From the IMG/VR virus record IMGVR_UViG_3300044859_001045, positions 1 to 46,488 of that record: a stretch of DNA of 46,488 nt; one strand, 5' to 3'. Every line of letters begins with the position of its first letter. Position 1 is the stretch's first letter. The position numbers and the translations under genes were made by a program. Positions 8,119 through 17,577 of the stretch are shown in pieces. Source of the stretch: a virus. Under the pieces are notes generated by a model. It was not told the DNA's origin. It made no database searches and worked only from the letters and a program-made list of their open reading frames with translations.

Positions 8119-8934
8119 ATGATTAGAGGAATTGGCGGCAAGCCTTACATTAATTTAGATCCATTTTTGGATGTAAAAGGGTTTACAGAGTTACATCCAG
8201 AAATCTGTAAAGGTTTTGCTTTAGCAAGGGATTATGCCAAAGAAGGCACATGGATGGCTCCAGGCTTTGATCAAAGTCGAGGCAGTTATCAGTGGAACTG
8301 GAAACCGATATACAAAGCACATGAAGAATATCTTGCCTTGTCGAATGATCATCCCATTAAAATTCAAGGTCAAGAAATATATCCTACAGATTTTAAAGAC
8401 TACAAACAACGCAATTTATTCACACGTTATCTTAAAAGTGTATTAGGTGCTAACGATCCTTATACCTATTATTTTCTATGGAACGAAGGCGACTGGAATG
8501 AACGCAATGCTGAAAGACAAAAGACTGAGGAAAGCAACTTCTTTCCCGGTGTTGTTCAGTGGGTAGAAAATCTACAAGAACAAGGTATAATAGATCGCAT
8601 AGGGCGTGTTATATTTTTTCTTTGCGATCATAACGGCAAAGCATTTGAACATCGAGACCTAGATGCTAAAAACGGTGTGTTTGAAAATGATTACTATACT
8701 CCGCATAATAACGAATTCATACATATAAGATATCGCACCAAGCGAGGTTTCTATATATGGGATCCCGACACACAAGACAAACACTATATTAATAGCCATG
8801 CTGCTATGTGGAACGATCAAGACTGGCACGGTGGGGAATCTAGCCTAGAACAAGAATACGGACTTAGAATTGACTGTAAGTTTACACAAGAATTCCGTAA
8901 ACAAATTGGAATAGATCATTTAGAGAATTATTAA
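8119..8934 (+). CDS. 2OG-Fe(II) oxygenase-like protein
   Basis: 271 residues. The C-terminal half shows FEHRDLDAKN (HxD), then NEFIHIRYRTKRGFYIWD and a late DWHGGESSLEQEYGLRIDC with the distal His and a following basic strand, in the order of a double-stranded beta-helix oxygenase. The first 130 residues have no recognisable domain. It is the first gene of a four-gene rightward operon (2OG, twitch radical SAM, 2OG, twitch radical SAM) and shares 1 nt with the next gene (TAATG). The substrate is unknown. Confidence 0.6.
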   Translation: MIRGIGGKPYINLDPFLDVKGFTELHPEICKGFALARDYAKEGTWMAPGFDQSRGSYQWNWKPIYKAHEEYLALSNDHPIKIQGQEIYPTDFKDYKQRNLFTRYLKSVLGANDPYTYYFLWNEGDWNERNAERQKTEESNFFPGVVQWVENLQEQGIIDRIGRVIFFLCDHNGKAFEHRDLDAKNGVFENDYYTPHNNEFIHIRYRTKRGFYIWDPDTQDKHYINSHAAMWNDQDWHGGESSLEQEYGLRIDCKFTQEFRKQIGIDHLENY

Positions 8935-10088
8935 TGTCTAATACATATTGCCCACTAGCCTGGATTGGCAGAAACATTTTACCTACTAGCATTCAACCTT
9001 GTTGTGAATGGTACGGTATTGGAGACCCGGTTGACAGTGCAGAAAATATCGGACATAGTCCTGTATTTTTAAATGCTCGAGAAAAAATGAGTAAAGGAGA
9101 AAAAGTAGCCGGTTGTAAACAATGTTACTTAGCAGAAGAATCTGGTATTAAATCTAGACGGCTACAGGCATTGGAACAATATGGGGTTGTAGATACTGTT
9201 GAAAGTAGAGTATTAGATGTTAGTTTTGACAATATATGTAACTTAAAATGTAGAGGATGTGCTTCGTCGAGCAGTCATCTTTGGTTTTCAGATGAAAAAG
9301 AAATATACAGTCACACTATTTTTGGTTCAAAATATGTTGAAAATAATACTAATATAGATATTTCAGGATTGGAGTATGTCGGAGTTAGTGGAGGCGAACC
9401 GTTTTTAAGTAAAAAGTTTAACTCGTTTGCGGAAAAACTATTATCGACACAAACGGCAAAAAATATATGTTTAACAATTAATACTAATGCAACTGTTAAA
9501 CCTTCTCCTGCGGTATATGATCTAATTTTAACATGTAAAAATTTAAGTTTACAATTTAGCATAGACGGTATTGGGCACTTAAATTCTTATTTTAGAAGTG
9601 GCGCAACGTTTGAAGAATGTGAGAAAAATTTAAATTTCTTTAGAAATCTAAAGACTCTAAGACAAGAAAAATCTACAAGTTTGGTCATACATACTACTGT
9701 TAGTTTATACAATGTAAATCTTCTTAAAGATATGGAAGACTACTTTCAAACAAATTATCCCGAATATGCGCTTACACATAGAAACTTATATTGGCCACCT
9801 CAACTATCAATTAGAAATCTTCCCCAACCGTATAAAGAAATTTTAATTCCGATTGTTGAAAATTTTGGGGATAACTATAAAGATGTTTTATACGAATTAA
9901 TATTAAATGAGCAGGATTATTTTAACCATTTTTTAAATTTTCATGTCAAGTTAGATTTATTAAGAAAAGAAAGTTTAAAAGATAGTAATCCATTGTTATC
10001 TGAATTTATAAAAAACTATCCTAGAGAATTAATAGATAGTAAAATCTTTTTTATTGAGCAAATGGATAAACTAAAATGCGGCACATAG
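8934..10088 (+). CDS. Twitch-domain radical SAM protein
   Basis: 384 residues. The N-terminal twitch region has TYCPLAW (C6), IQPCCEW, then GCKQCYLAEESG. The core motif is NICNLKCRGC (CxxxCxxC) with VSGGEPFLSKKF downstream. The sequence INTNATVKPSP followed by FSIDGIGHLNSYFRSG gives the typical radical SAM beta4/beta5 strands. It closely matches 10563-11717 in length and motif spacing and is a tandem paralogue separated from it by a 2OG gene. It overlaps the next gene by 13 nt. Confidence 0.9.
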   Translation: MSNTYCPLAWIGRNILPTSIQPCCEWYGIGDPVDSAENIGHSPVFLNAREKMSKGEKVAGCKQCYLAEESGIKSRRLQALEQYGVVDTVESRVLDVSFDNICNLKCRGCASSSSHLWFSDEKEIYSHTIFGSKYVENNTNIDISGLEYVGVSGGEPFLSKKFNSFAEKLLSTQTAKNICLTINTNATVKPSPAVYDLILTCKNLSLQFSIDGIGHLNSYFRSGATFEECEKNLNFFRNLKTLRQEKSTSLVIHTTVSLYNVNLLKDMEDYFQTNYPEYALTHRNLYWPPQLSIRNLPQPYKEILIPIVENFGDNYKDVLYELILNEQDYFNHFLNFHVKLDLLRKESLKDSNPLLSEFIKNYPRELIDSKIFFIEQMDKLKCGT

Positions 10089-10573
10089 GTAATTACAAAC
10101 ATTGGGTAAATCCGCTATGGGAACACTTGGTGTTAACTAGGACAGGACAGGCAAGGCCCCGCGACTGGCCGGCATCAACTGCGGTTGAAGCAACTGAATA
10201 CAAAACATATAAAGAAGCAGGCTATGATTTAAATGCAGTTAATTGGTGGGTCTATGAAGAACGCGATTTAAATATAGATATCTCTCCTCCTTGGACAACC
10301 GGTCAATTACACTGGTGGATCACTAAACTATTACCAGGGCAATACATGCCCATGCACACCGATCCTCATACACATGATACTAATTGTTCTCGTTATTGGA
10401 TCCCGTTGCAGGATTATCATCCCGGACACATATTTGTATACAAGGATGAAATGATTACTAATTACAAAAAAGGTGATGTATATGCTTACACTAGTTCTAC
10501 AGATTTACATGGCGCAGCAAATATAGGTCATATACCTCGACTTGTTTTACAAATTACAGAATATGATATCTAA
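10076..10573 (+). CDS. 2OG-Fe(II)/Asp-hydroxylase-like protein
   Basis: 165 residues. MPMHTDPHTHD contains the HxD iron pair, followed by CSRYWIPLQDYHPGHIFVYKD, KKGDVYAYTSSTDLHGAANIG (distal His) and PRLVLQITE with the 2OG-binding Arg. This is a compact, well-formed beta-helix oxygenase with all three iron ligands and the Arg visible. It overlaps both flanking twitch radical SAM genes, which suggests a functional pair. The substrate is unknown. Confidence 0.78.
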   Translation: MRHIGNYKHWVNPLWEHLVLTRTGQARPRDWPASTAVEATEYKTYKEAGYDLNAVNWWVYEERDLNIDISPPWTTGQLHWWITKLLPGQYMPMHTDPHTHDTNCSRYWIPLQDYHPGHIFVYKDEMITNYKKGDVYAYTSSTDLHGAANIGHIPRLVLQITEYDI

Positions 10574-11717
10574 AACATACTGTGTGTATCCTTTTATAAG
10601 TTCTAGTCTGCAAGCAGATAACACAGTTCTGCCCTGCGGACAGTTTATGAAATCTACCTTGTTTCAAAATATTATTCCAATTAATGACGTAAGACAAGGT
10701 TCTGTAATGCAAGAAATGCGTAGAAAAATGTTAAACGGCGAACGAGTAGAAGGGTGCCAATGCTACGCCGAAGAAGAAATAGGCATTTCGTCAATGCGGC
10801 AAAGCGGCCTTAACAAATATGAATTTACTACTGACACCACAATAAAAAAATTAGAATTAGTTATGGATAACATCTGTAACATAAAATGCAGAAGTTGTGG
10901 ATCACCTAATAGTCATACCTGGCACGAGGATGAAATAAAAATTTATGGGGAATCTTTTTCTAAGAAAAAATACATTAAAAATACTCTATATAAAGATCTC
11001 GAGTTAGATAGCTTAGTTGAAATAGAAGTTCTTGGTGGCGAACCAATGTACAGTCCTGGAACTAAAGATTTTTTTAAACTATTAAAGAATAAAGGAATTT
11101 TAGAAAATCTTTCTATACAGCTAAGTACAAACGGAACTGTAGAACCAACTGACGCTGTATTAGACAGTTTATTAAGTTGTAAAGAGTTAAGTTTAAATAT
11201 TAGTATAGATGGGTTTGGACATTATAACAATTACATTAGAAGCGGTTCTAACTGGGATACAATAGAACAGAATTTAAAGTTTTACGATAATCTAATTGAT
11301 TTAAGAAAAGATAAAAAAACATCAATGAATGTGCATACAGCAGTAAGCATTTATAATGTAAACCAGCTTGATTTATTAGATAATTACATTAAAGAATATT
11401 TTCCTAGATTTTCTAAAACATTTCAACTAGTACAATATCCAGTGTTTTTATCTATTAAAAATACTCCATTAGAATATAAAAAACTAGTCTCTAAATATAT
11501 CAATAACAATAGTATTACTGAGTATCTTAATTCAGAGGGCAATGACTATTTTCAACATTTTATAAACTATTCCCAACAACTTGATGAAATTAGATCTGAA
11601 GACATGGCAGATTTTAATCCGCTGTTAAAACAATATATTGAAAAGTATACTTCTAAGGTAACTAGAGCAGAAAGTAAAGTTTTTTTAATAAAAGAATTCA
11701 AAAAACTACAAAATTAA
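10563..11717 (+). CDS. Twitch-domain radical SAM protein
   Basis: 384 residues from the ATG at 10563; an upstream in-frame TTG at 10542 is less likely. The N-terminus has TYCVYPF, VLPCGQF and EGCQCYAEEE; the core has NICNIKCRSC and LGGEPMYSP, then LSTNGTVEPTDA and ISIDGFGHYNNYIRSG. It is paralogous to 8934-10088 over its whole length. Its stop overlaps the convergent gene at 11714 by 4 nt. Confidence 0.9.
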   Translation: MISKTYCVYPFISSSLQADNTVLPCGQFMKSTLFQNIIPINDVRQGSVMQEMRRKMLNGERVEGCQCYAEEEIGISSMRQSGLNKYEFTTDTTIKKLELVMDNICNIKCRSCGSPNSHTWHEDEIKIYGESFSKKKYIKNTLYKDLELDSLVEIEVLGGEPMYSPGTKDFFKLLKNKGILENLSIQLSTNGTVEPTDAVLDSLLSCKELSLNISIDGFGHYNNYIRSGSNWDTIEQNLKFYDNLIDLRKDKKTSMNVHTAVSIYNVNQLDLLDNYIKEYFPRFSKTFQLVQYPVFLSIKNTPLEYKKLVSKYINNNSITEYLNSEGNDYFQHFINYSQQLDEIRSEDMADFNPLLKQYIEKYTSKVTRAESKVFLIKEFKKLQN

Positions 11718-12940
11718 ACCCAGTCTAAGTTATAATGCCAGGACGGTTTCTTTAAAGTTCCTATATCAGTAATTTCAAAATCTTTACTAATGCCTGATGT
11801 TTTTAAATTTTCTATAAATCCACCTGCGGCTCTAATATTAAAATTAATTGTACATTCTGGAACTTTTTCTTTTAGCGCATTAATGATTTCATTTTCCTTG
11901 TATACTCTGTAATACAGCGGCGACAAACATGCGGTGCCTTCATAGCAAAAAATATTCGATAAATTGATTAATGTAGTTGAATTATGTTCTACATCAATAT
12001 AGTTTATAAGATTATTTTCTAAAAGTAAATCAGCTTTTACAAATTCATAAGTAATATTACTTTTACGTTGAATATTATTTTTCCAATAATTTAAAGCATT
12101 ATCATTATAATCATAAATGATAATTCTGCCTTCGTCGATTAAGTCAGTATAGAGTGATCCACTAGCAGGAATAATTAATTGTGTAAATTTTTTATCAATA
12201 TTACTGTTGTTAGCTTCAGTATTTTCTTTGTGAATAAATTCGGCGGATGCATACTTTTCACGAAAATAAATCCAATTAAGATTTTGTAAAAAGTCTTTTT
12301 TAGATTCTGGATAAAGATGTTTTTTATTATACCTAATATTGTTATCAAATACTTTAACAGGCAAATTATGATAGAATGCCAAACTTAATATATTCCATCC
12401 GTGGCATTTATGATCATATACTTTGACTTGATGACCAGATCTAACCCAAGTGGGAGTATAGTTATCGTGTATATTATTTAAACTTCTTACTGGAATTGTC
12501 TGTGCATGTGAAGCACCTAATTCCATCTGACCTATTAATGGGCAGTTTAATTTACGATACATTTCTAAATTTATTAGATAACACTGATGATGAAGTTCGT
12601 AATACGCGGTGCCTCTATCTAAAACGTGTCCGTAGATAAAAAAATCGTCTTTAACTAAGTTTTCTAAAGAGTTAAAAAATTCACGCCCATTAATAAATTC
12701 TGATCCTGTGCTAAAAACAAGGGCATGCGTATAATCTAAATTTGCAACATGTTGTAATACAATATCTTCGTTCAGCGATTGATATACATCATATTTTTTT
12801 GTTAGCACATTTGATAATGTATAGTCAGACTGATTTTTTATAATTTCTTTGCAAAAATTATCTTGTATACAATTAGTATTATCAATAAAACAAAATGCGA
12901 TTTTATTGGAAAGATTATAGTTATATTCAACTACATTCAT
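11714..12940 (-). CDS. Two-domain protein; C-terminal part methyltransferase-like (tentative)
   Basis: 408 residues. The N-terminal half (DDFFIYGHVLDRGTAYYELHHQ, then CYLINLEMYRKLNCPLIG) reads like a glycosyltransferase-type or nucleotide-sugar domain but has no decisive DxD. The C-terminal half has IIIYDYNDNALNYWKNN, FVKADLL, LINLSNIFCYEG and a final INFNIRAAGGF, a pattern compatible with a class I SAM-dependent methyltransferase. No catalytic motif can be proved. It is last in the leftward operon 14680-11714 and overlaps its upstream radical SAM gene by 4 nt. Confidence 0.4.
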   Translation of the reverse strand: MNVVEYNYNLSNKIAFCFIDNTNCIQDNFCKEIIKNQSDYTLSNVLTKKYDVYQSLNEDIVLQHVANLDYTHALVFSTGSEFINGREFFNSLENLVKDDFFIYGHVLDRGTAYYELHHQCYLINLEMYRKLNCPLIGQMELGASHAQTIPVRSLNNIHDNYTPTWVRSGHQVKVYDHKCHGWNILSLAFYHNLPVKVFDNNIRYNKKHLYPESKKDFLQNLNWIYFREKYASAEFIHKENTEANNSNIDKKFTQLIIPASGSLYTDLIDEGRIIIYDYNDNALNYWKNNIQRKSNITYEFVKADLLLENNLINYIDVEHNSTTLINLSNIFCYEGTACLSPLYYRVYKENEIINALKEKVPECTINFNIRAAGGFIENLKTSGISKDFEITDIGTLKKPSWHYNLDWV

Positions 12941-13947
12941 TTTTTATAAATTTTTATAGGTAAAACAGTTTCTTCTTTTAAAAAAATCTCATTTGAATTC
13001 GACGGACACATAGAACATTCAGTAATTGGTTTATATTTAGACACAGAAAAATTTTCTATATCTTCATCTGTGCATTTTGTTAAATCTAAATTTTTATAAG
13101 ATAAAAATTTGGCCCAGTCCGGATCATCTAGAGATTGATGTTTGTTGAGAAACTGGGTCAATGTTCCTAGAGCTGCGCATTTATAAAGTTTTTTATCTAA
13201 CATAAAGGTGCAATAACAACTTGGACAATTTCCGAAATATGACTTATTGATATCTACAGAATTGAATGGTTTGGGTTTAGTTTCTCTGTAGTAATAATGT
13301 TGCAAATGAGAAGTCTGATCATGTAAAAAAATTCCGTATTTCTCATTCCACCACAGAGTATTATCTGTCGAAGACAATACTTTATTGTCTTTAGCAGAGT
13401 AATTTACATCTTTGTAATTTTTAACTTCTTCCCAGTAATTTTTCCAGCCATCGTCGTTGGGTCGTTGATGCATAATTTCTGTCCAAAACACGTTGTTATC
13501 TATGATGTTTAAGTTAACATTTTGAGCCAGTATATTAATTGACTTTTTTATTTCTAAGGATCTTTTTTGGTTTTCGAATAATTTAAAATGATCGCTTACC
13601 ATCAATAATATTTTGTAGTTGGACAGGATTTCGGATAAAAAGTCTATATTTTTTCCAATTAGTTCACCGTTGGTTGGCAAGAATATTAAAGTTTCTTTAT
13701 CTATACTTCTTATAAATTCTAAGATATCTTTAATTTTGTCTTTATAAAGAAGTGGTTCTCCTCCTAGCAAACTAAAAATTTCTATGTCAAAATTATTTTT
13801 TGCTAATAGTATACCTTCTTTGATCGATTCAACAGTGGGATCAAATTCACCTTTTCTTATAGTATCACTTCTTGTATCGCACTGAGCACACGCCAATTGA
13901 CATCGGCCGCCGTAAAAGATATCAAGAATTTTTATTTTGGGTTTCAT
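12937..13947 (-). CDS. Radical SAM protein with C-terminal Cys cluster
   Basis: 336 residues from the ATG at 13947; an in-frame start at 13971 would lengthen the overlap with the upstream gene from 26 to 50 nt. The motif is GRCQLACAQC (CxxxCxxC), then LLGGEPLLYKDK and FLPTNGELI. The C-terminal part has GNCPSCYCTF, YKCAAL and ECSMCP, suggesting an auxiliary SPASM-like cluster. It resembles 14720-15541 in its C-terminal CxMCPS ending. It is the middle gene of a three-gene operon with a 2OG hydroxylase and the methyltransferase-like gene. Confidence 0.87.
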   Translation of the reverse strand: MKPKIKILDIFYGGRCQLACAQCDTRSDTIRKGEFDPTVESIKEGILLAKNNFDIEIFSLLGGEPLLYKDKIKDILEFIRSIDKETLIFLPTNGELIGKNIDFLSEILSNYKILLMVSDHFKLFENQKRSLEIKKSINILAQNVNLNIIDNNVFWTEIMHQRPNDDGWKNYWEEVKNYKDVNYSAKDNKVLSSTDNTLWWNEKYGIFLHDQTSHLQHYYYRETKPKPFNSVDINKSYFGNCPSCYCTFMLDKKLYKCAALGTLTQFLNKHQSLDDPDWAKFLSYKNLDLTKCTDEDIENFSVSKYKPITECSMCPSNSNEIFLKEETVLPIKIYKK

Positions 13948-14680
13948 AAGATTTTTTATAACTCTTTGCAATTAATTTAACAAAATCATTTATCCGGGTC
14001 CCGGGTATTCCGTGAGCTATTAAATGTATTCTTGAAATGTTGTTAAAATTTATAACACTGTGATAATTTCTAATATTAATGATAAAAACTTTACCTTCTT
14101 CCCATGGAATACACCCGTATTCTTTAAGAGTCATATGACAATCGAGAGGATGTAATATAGCAACATTGATAGGGACTCCGAACTCTAATGCATCGAAATT
14201 TTCTTCGCCCGGGAGTTTTCCGGGCATATCACTATGCGGTGTAATAGCACTATTTGACTCTAATTCCATAAAACGAATTCGTCTATATGATTCATACGGA
14301 AAATTTTCCCAAAAAGATTTTATTGTTGGTGTATCCTGCGATAGTGTGGTCCAATGATATGGAACGTCGATTTCTTTTGTATATCCGTATTTTGTCCAAG
14401 CACCAGTTTTTTCAATATCAATCCCGTGTATGCAACAGCTATTCCAACCTGTGTTATTTTCTTCTCTGTGTGGAACTAGATATTTTAAAGATTGAGAAGC
14501 TTCTCGTTTCCATGAATCTAGATTTATCTCAATATCCAATTCTAACCAACCGAAGTCACTTTCGTTTAATAACCAATTTGAAATTTCAAAATCAGTTACA
14601 ACGTTATCAGGCAGACTGGGCAAAACGCTGGTATAGTTTTTATTTTCATTATAGAAATTGAGAGAATCAGAGTTTATCAT
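13922..14680 (-). CDS. Aspartyl/asparaginyl beta-hydroxylase-family protein
   Basis: 252 residues from the ATG at 14680, chosen because an ATAATTAT box lies 4 nt upstream; an in-frame ATG at 14695 is the alternative. YRRIRFMELESNSAITPHSDMPG holds the Arg and HxD, and GKVFIINIRNYHSVINF supplies the distal His, followed by RIHLIAHG. This is the Asp_Arg_Hydrox pattern (2OG-Fe(II) dioxygenase). It is the first gene of a leftward operon, ahead of a radical SAM gene. It hydroxylates an unknown substrate. Confidence 0.75.
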   Translation of the reverse strand: MINSDSLNFYNENKNYTSVLPSLPDNVVTDFEISNWLLNESDFGWLELDIEINLDSWKREASQSLKYLVPHREENNTGWNSCCIHGIDIEKTGAWTKYGYTKEIDVPYHWTTLSQDTPTIKSFWENFPYESYRRIRFMELESNSAITPHSDMPGKLPGEENFDALEFGVPINVAILHPLDCHMTLKEYGCIPWEEGKVFIINIRNYHSVINFNNISRIHLIAHGIPGTRINDFVKLIAKSYKKSYETQNKNS

Positions 14681-14684
14681 ATTA

Positions 14685-14692
14685 ATAATTAT
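14685..14692 (-). promoter_or_regulatory. Late-type promoter box ATAATTAT
   Basis: ATAATTAT differs by one base from ATAAATAT and is followed by TAAT and the ATG at 14680. The 4-nt spacing matches the other boxes and supports that start codon. Confidence 0.4.
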
Positions 14693-14706
14693 CATAAAAA
14701 AATTCA

Positions 14707-14715
14707 GTTAAATAC
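14707..14715 (+). promoter_or_regulatory. Possible late-type box GTTAAATAC
   Basis: GTTAAATAC lies 4 nt before the ATG at 14720. The same 9-mer occurs at 40609 upstream of the membrane-protein operon. It is a weaker match to the ATAAATAT element and is listed as possible. Confidence 0.35.
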
Positions 14716-14719
14716 AGAT

Positions 14720-15541
14720 ATGGCAAAATTAGCAATACCTCACATCGAATGGCACATTTCTCACTCTTGTAATTTTACCTGCGAATCCTGTGCCCATTTT
14801 TCTAATCATGGGCATTCTGGAGTGGTATCTAAAAATACCTTAGTTGAATGGTATTCAAATTGGAATCAACGGTTACTTCCAAGAGAAATAGATCTATTAG
14901 GAGGAGAACCGTTACTTAATAAAGAAATACTAGACATTGTCTTAACAACTAGACAGATGTGGCCAGACAGTCAAATACGGTTAGTAACCAATGGTGTATT
15001 ATTATCAAAGTTCCCAAATCTTCCAAAAGTATTAAAAGAAACAAACACAGCACTAGTAATATCAATGCACAGTGACCAAGAAGATTATTTAAGTAAAATG
15101 TCTAAAGTTTTTGATCTTGTCGATGATTGGAAGAGAGAATTTAATATAGATGTAAAGACTGTTGATTCTTACACCAACTGGTCAAAATTATACAAAGGAT
15201 ACGGAAATAATATCGAACCTTATACTGACAACGATCCCAATCAGAGTTGGAACAATTGTATAACAGGGCAGGATTGTTTTCAATTATATCAAGGCAACAT
15301 TTATAAATGCTCACCGTTGGCATATTTAAAACTACAAAAACAAAAATACAAATTATCTAATAAATGGGATCCATATTTAAATTACGAACCGTTGCGACCC
15401 ACAGCTTCTAACGAAGAAGTAGAAGAATTTTTCAACAGAAAATCTGAACAATATTGCGGAATGTGTCCCAGTCGTCCCGTAAGTTTTTTAAAAAATAATC
15501 CTCTGCTGCCTAGGAAATTTTACAGGATAACACCACAATGA
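14720..15541 (+). CDS. Radical SAM protein
   Basis: 273 residues. HSCNFTCESC is the CxxxCxxC motif near residue 16, followed by LLGGEPLLNKEI, VTNGVLL and VISMHS. The C-terminal region has NNCITGQDCFQL, YKCSPLAY and YCGMCPSRP, an auxiliary-cluster pattern shared with 12937-13947. It is the head of the longest operon (14720-23690). Its stop (TGA) overlaps the next ATG (ATGA), giving tight coupling to the PLP enzyme. Confidence 0.9.
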   Translation: MAKLAIPHIEWHISHSCNFTCESCAHFSNHGHSGVVSKNTLVEWYSNWNQRLLPREIDLLGGEPLLNKEILDIVLTTRQMWPDSQIRLVTNGVLLSKFPNLPKVLKETNTALVISMHSDQEDYLSKMSKVFDLVDDWKREFNIDVKTVDSYTNWSKLYKGYGNNIEPYTDNDPNQSWNNCITGQDCFQLYQGNIYKCSPLAYLKLQKQKYKLSNKWDPYLNYEPLRPTASNEEVEEFFNRKSEQYCGMCPSRPVSFLKNNPLLPRKFYRITPQ

Positions 15542-16398
15542 TCGATCTACCTTATAAAAACGCAGGACCTATTAATGATCCTGAAGTGATTGATTTTCTA
15601 AAAAAATGTCTGACAGACGGAGTTTCTTCTTTATATGATGATCAGGTACATAATAATTTTTTATCTAATTATGTGAATTGGATTAAATCGACAAAAAATA
15701 ATCAAATCACAGGTATCGATTCTTTCACTAAATTTTGTTTTTCCAATGGAACATCGGAATCTTTTGACAAGTTTTATATGAGAAATAAAAATAAAAGATT
15801 TAGATGTTTCAAAGCAGAATATATCTATCATAGATTGGCCTGGAGAAATAGTTGGCCTGACTGGCAATACATCGAAGATTCACCGTTATCAGAAAACGAT
15901 GCTGTGATAATAAGCCTGCCTTTTTCAGATACCGGTGACGAACATTATGGTATGAAAAATATTTTGAATCAATGTGATAAACTAGGAATTCCTGTCCTAA
16001 TTGATTGTGCATATTTTGGTGTCTGTAACAATATAATATTTGATTTCAATCACGACTGTATCACTGATGTGGTTTTCAGCCTATCAAAAACTTTTCCTGT
16101 TGCTCATCTTAGAATAGGGATGAGACTAACAAGAACAGATGACGACGATACTTTATTTGTACATAACAAGATAGGATATGTTTCAAGATTATCGTCTTTT
16201 ATAGGTAATCAATTAGTTACAAAATTTACTCCTGATCATATCTATAACAAATATCAAAACAAACAGTTTGATCTTTGTAATGATCTTGCTATAACACCTA
16301 GCAAGTGTGTATTGTTTGGCATTGGGGACGATTCTTGGAATCAATATAATAGAGGCGGCCCAACAAATAGAGTGTGTCTAAATTCACACCTTACTTAA
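15538..16398 (+). CDS. PLP-dependent aminotransferase-like protein (fold type I)
   Basis: 286 residues, shorter than usual class I/II enzymes (about 380). FSNGTSESFDKFY resembles the phosphate-binding and substrate loop, LIDCAYFG is the D-x-A-Y strand, and VVFSLSKTFPVAHLRIGMR holds the SxxK-type Schiff-base Lys followed by the RxG element. Several regions of the small domain are missing, so it may be a reduced aminotransferase or lyase. It is translated directly after a radical SAM gene through an ATGA overlap. It could install an amino group on a pathway intermediate. Confidence 0.7.
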   Translation: MIDLPYKNAGPINDPEVIDFLKKCLTDGVSSLYDDQVHNNFLSNYVNWIKSTKNNQITGIDSFTKFCFSNGTSESFDKFYMRNKNKRFRCFKAEYIYHRLAWRNSWPDWQYIEDSPLSENDAVIISLPFSDTGDEHYGMKNILNQCDKLGIPVLIDCAYFGVCNNIIFDFNHDCITDVVFSLSKTFPVAHLRIGMRLTRTDDDDTLFVHNKIGYVSRLSSFIGNQLVTKFTPDHIYNKYQNKQFDLCNDLAITPSKCVLFGIGDDSWNQYNRGGPTNRVCLNSHLT

Positions 16399-16410
16399 GA
16401 TACGTATATT

Positions 16411-17577
16411 ATGAAAAAAGGCAAGATTATAAATTTTGAGTTGTTATGGGATATACAAGATGATCCCTGGCCGATCAAACTAAAAATAATATCTAAAGAA
16501 ATGGAGGAAGCCGCCAGTAGAGGTTTTAATTTAATTATTGGAATAATGTTAGTGGAAGGCATAAGACCAATAGATACCCCAGAATTTCTTTCGTTTATGC
16601 ATTCTCTCGAATCTCGAAGAAAAGAAATAGGCATCGATGAAATTATACTAGTAACCGGTTCTTCGGAAAATTTTAAAAATATTACTGTGCCCTACAAATT
16701 ATATCACTGCAATGTAAACTCTATCATTGCATATAATAGTTACAAAAATCTTTTAACACATCTTCCCACTTACCAACAACACAATAAAAAATTCTTATTT
16801 CTAACTGGAATAGCAACCCGACCAAATAGAATAGGTCTATTGAGTAAATTTTATGATAACAAATTATTAGATAATGCTGTTTGGTCATTTTTTTACCCAG
16901 CCACACCGGGTGATAGACAATGGTGTCGAGATTATCTCGATCACTATGATGATTCGGAATTTGAAAAATTTATTACCGATTGCCAGCGATCAGTTGACAA
17001 TAGATATACTGAATACAACAAATTTCAAAGAGATGATTTCCAAAATCAAACAGACATAAATTGGCTAGACATAAGACACACAGAATTTTGTAAAAATGAA
17101 ACCTTTATGGATTCTAAAATATTTCAAGACACAGCTTTTAGTATAATAAGTGAAAGCACAAACTATTGGGATAGAAATTTTGATTTTGTTACAGAAAAAA
17201 CCTGGAGAACAGTCTTACATAGCCATCCTTTTATATTTGCAGGTGACCCAGATCAATTTGTATATTTGAAAAACTTAGGACTTAGAACTTTTGAAAATTA
17301 TATGAAAATTAAAAATTATGCATATATCGAAGATGAAAATCTAAGATTAGATGCCATAGTAGAAAATACTAAAGATTTTTTAATTAACCATTCGAAATAT
17401 TCTGAAAATATACAAAAAGACGTTCAGTATAATTTTTCCTTATTTTTAAATACAGTCGATGACGAATTAAAAAAACTTAAAAATTTAATGGCAGCGTATG
17501 GCGTTGATACGCTGGATGTCGATTATTACTTTGACCGTACAGGATTTGATCATTTGATAAGGATTCCAAATGGATAA
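16411..17577 (+). CDS. Glycosyltransferase-like protein (paralogue 1)
   Basis: 388 residues of uncertain family. Starting GKIINFELLWD, it carries a C-terminal FDFVTEKTWRTVLHSHPFIFAG followed by YLKNLGLRTF. An (F/Y)VTEKxW block before a PFI(F/L)xG strand is reminiscent of the donor-binding end of GT-B glycosyltransferases (fucosyltransferase/exostosin type). The N-terminal half is not recognisable. The neighbour at 17570-18751 shares this organisation and many identical segments (RPNRIGL-SKFY, TEKTWRT, DRxGxDxLIR). A glycan or nucleotide-sugar step is possible but unproven. Confidence 0.5.
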   Translation: MKKGKIINFELLWDIQDDPWPIKLKIISKEMEEAASRGFNLIIGIMLVEGIRPIDTPEFLSFMHSLESRRKEIGIDEIILVTGSSENFKNITVPYKLYHCNVNSIIAYNSYKNLLTHLPTYQQHNKKFLFLTGIATRPNRIGLLSKFYDNKLLDNAVWSFFYPATPGDRQWCRDYLDHYDDSEFEKFITDCQRSVDNRYTEYNKFQRDDFQNQTDINWLDIRHTEFCKNETFMDSKIFQDTAFSIISESTNYWDRNFDFVTEKTWRTVLHSHPFIFAGDPDQFVYLKNLGLRTFENYMKIKNYAYIEDENLRLDAIVENTKDFLINHSKYSENIQKDVQYNFSLFLNTVDDELKKLKNLMAAYGVDTLDVDYYFDRTGFDHLIRIPNG

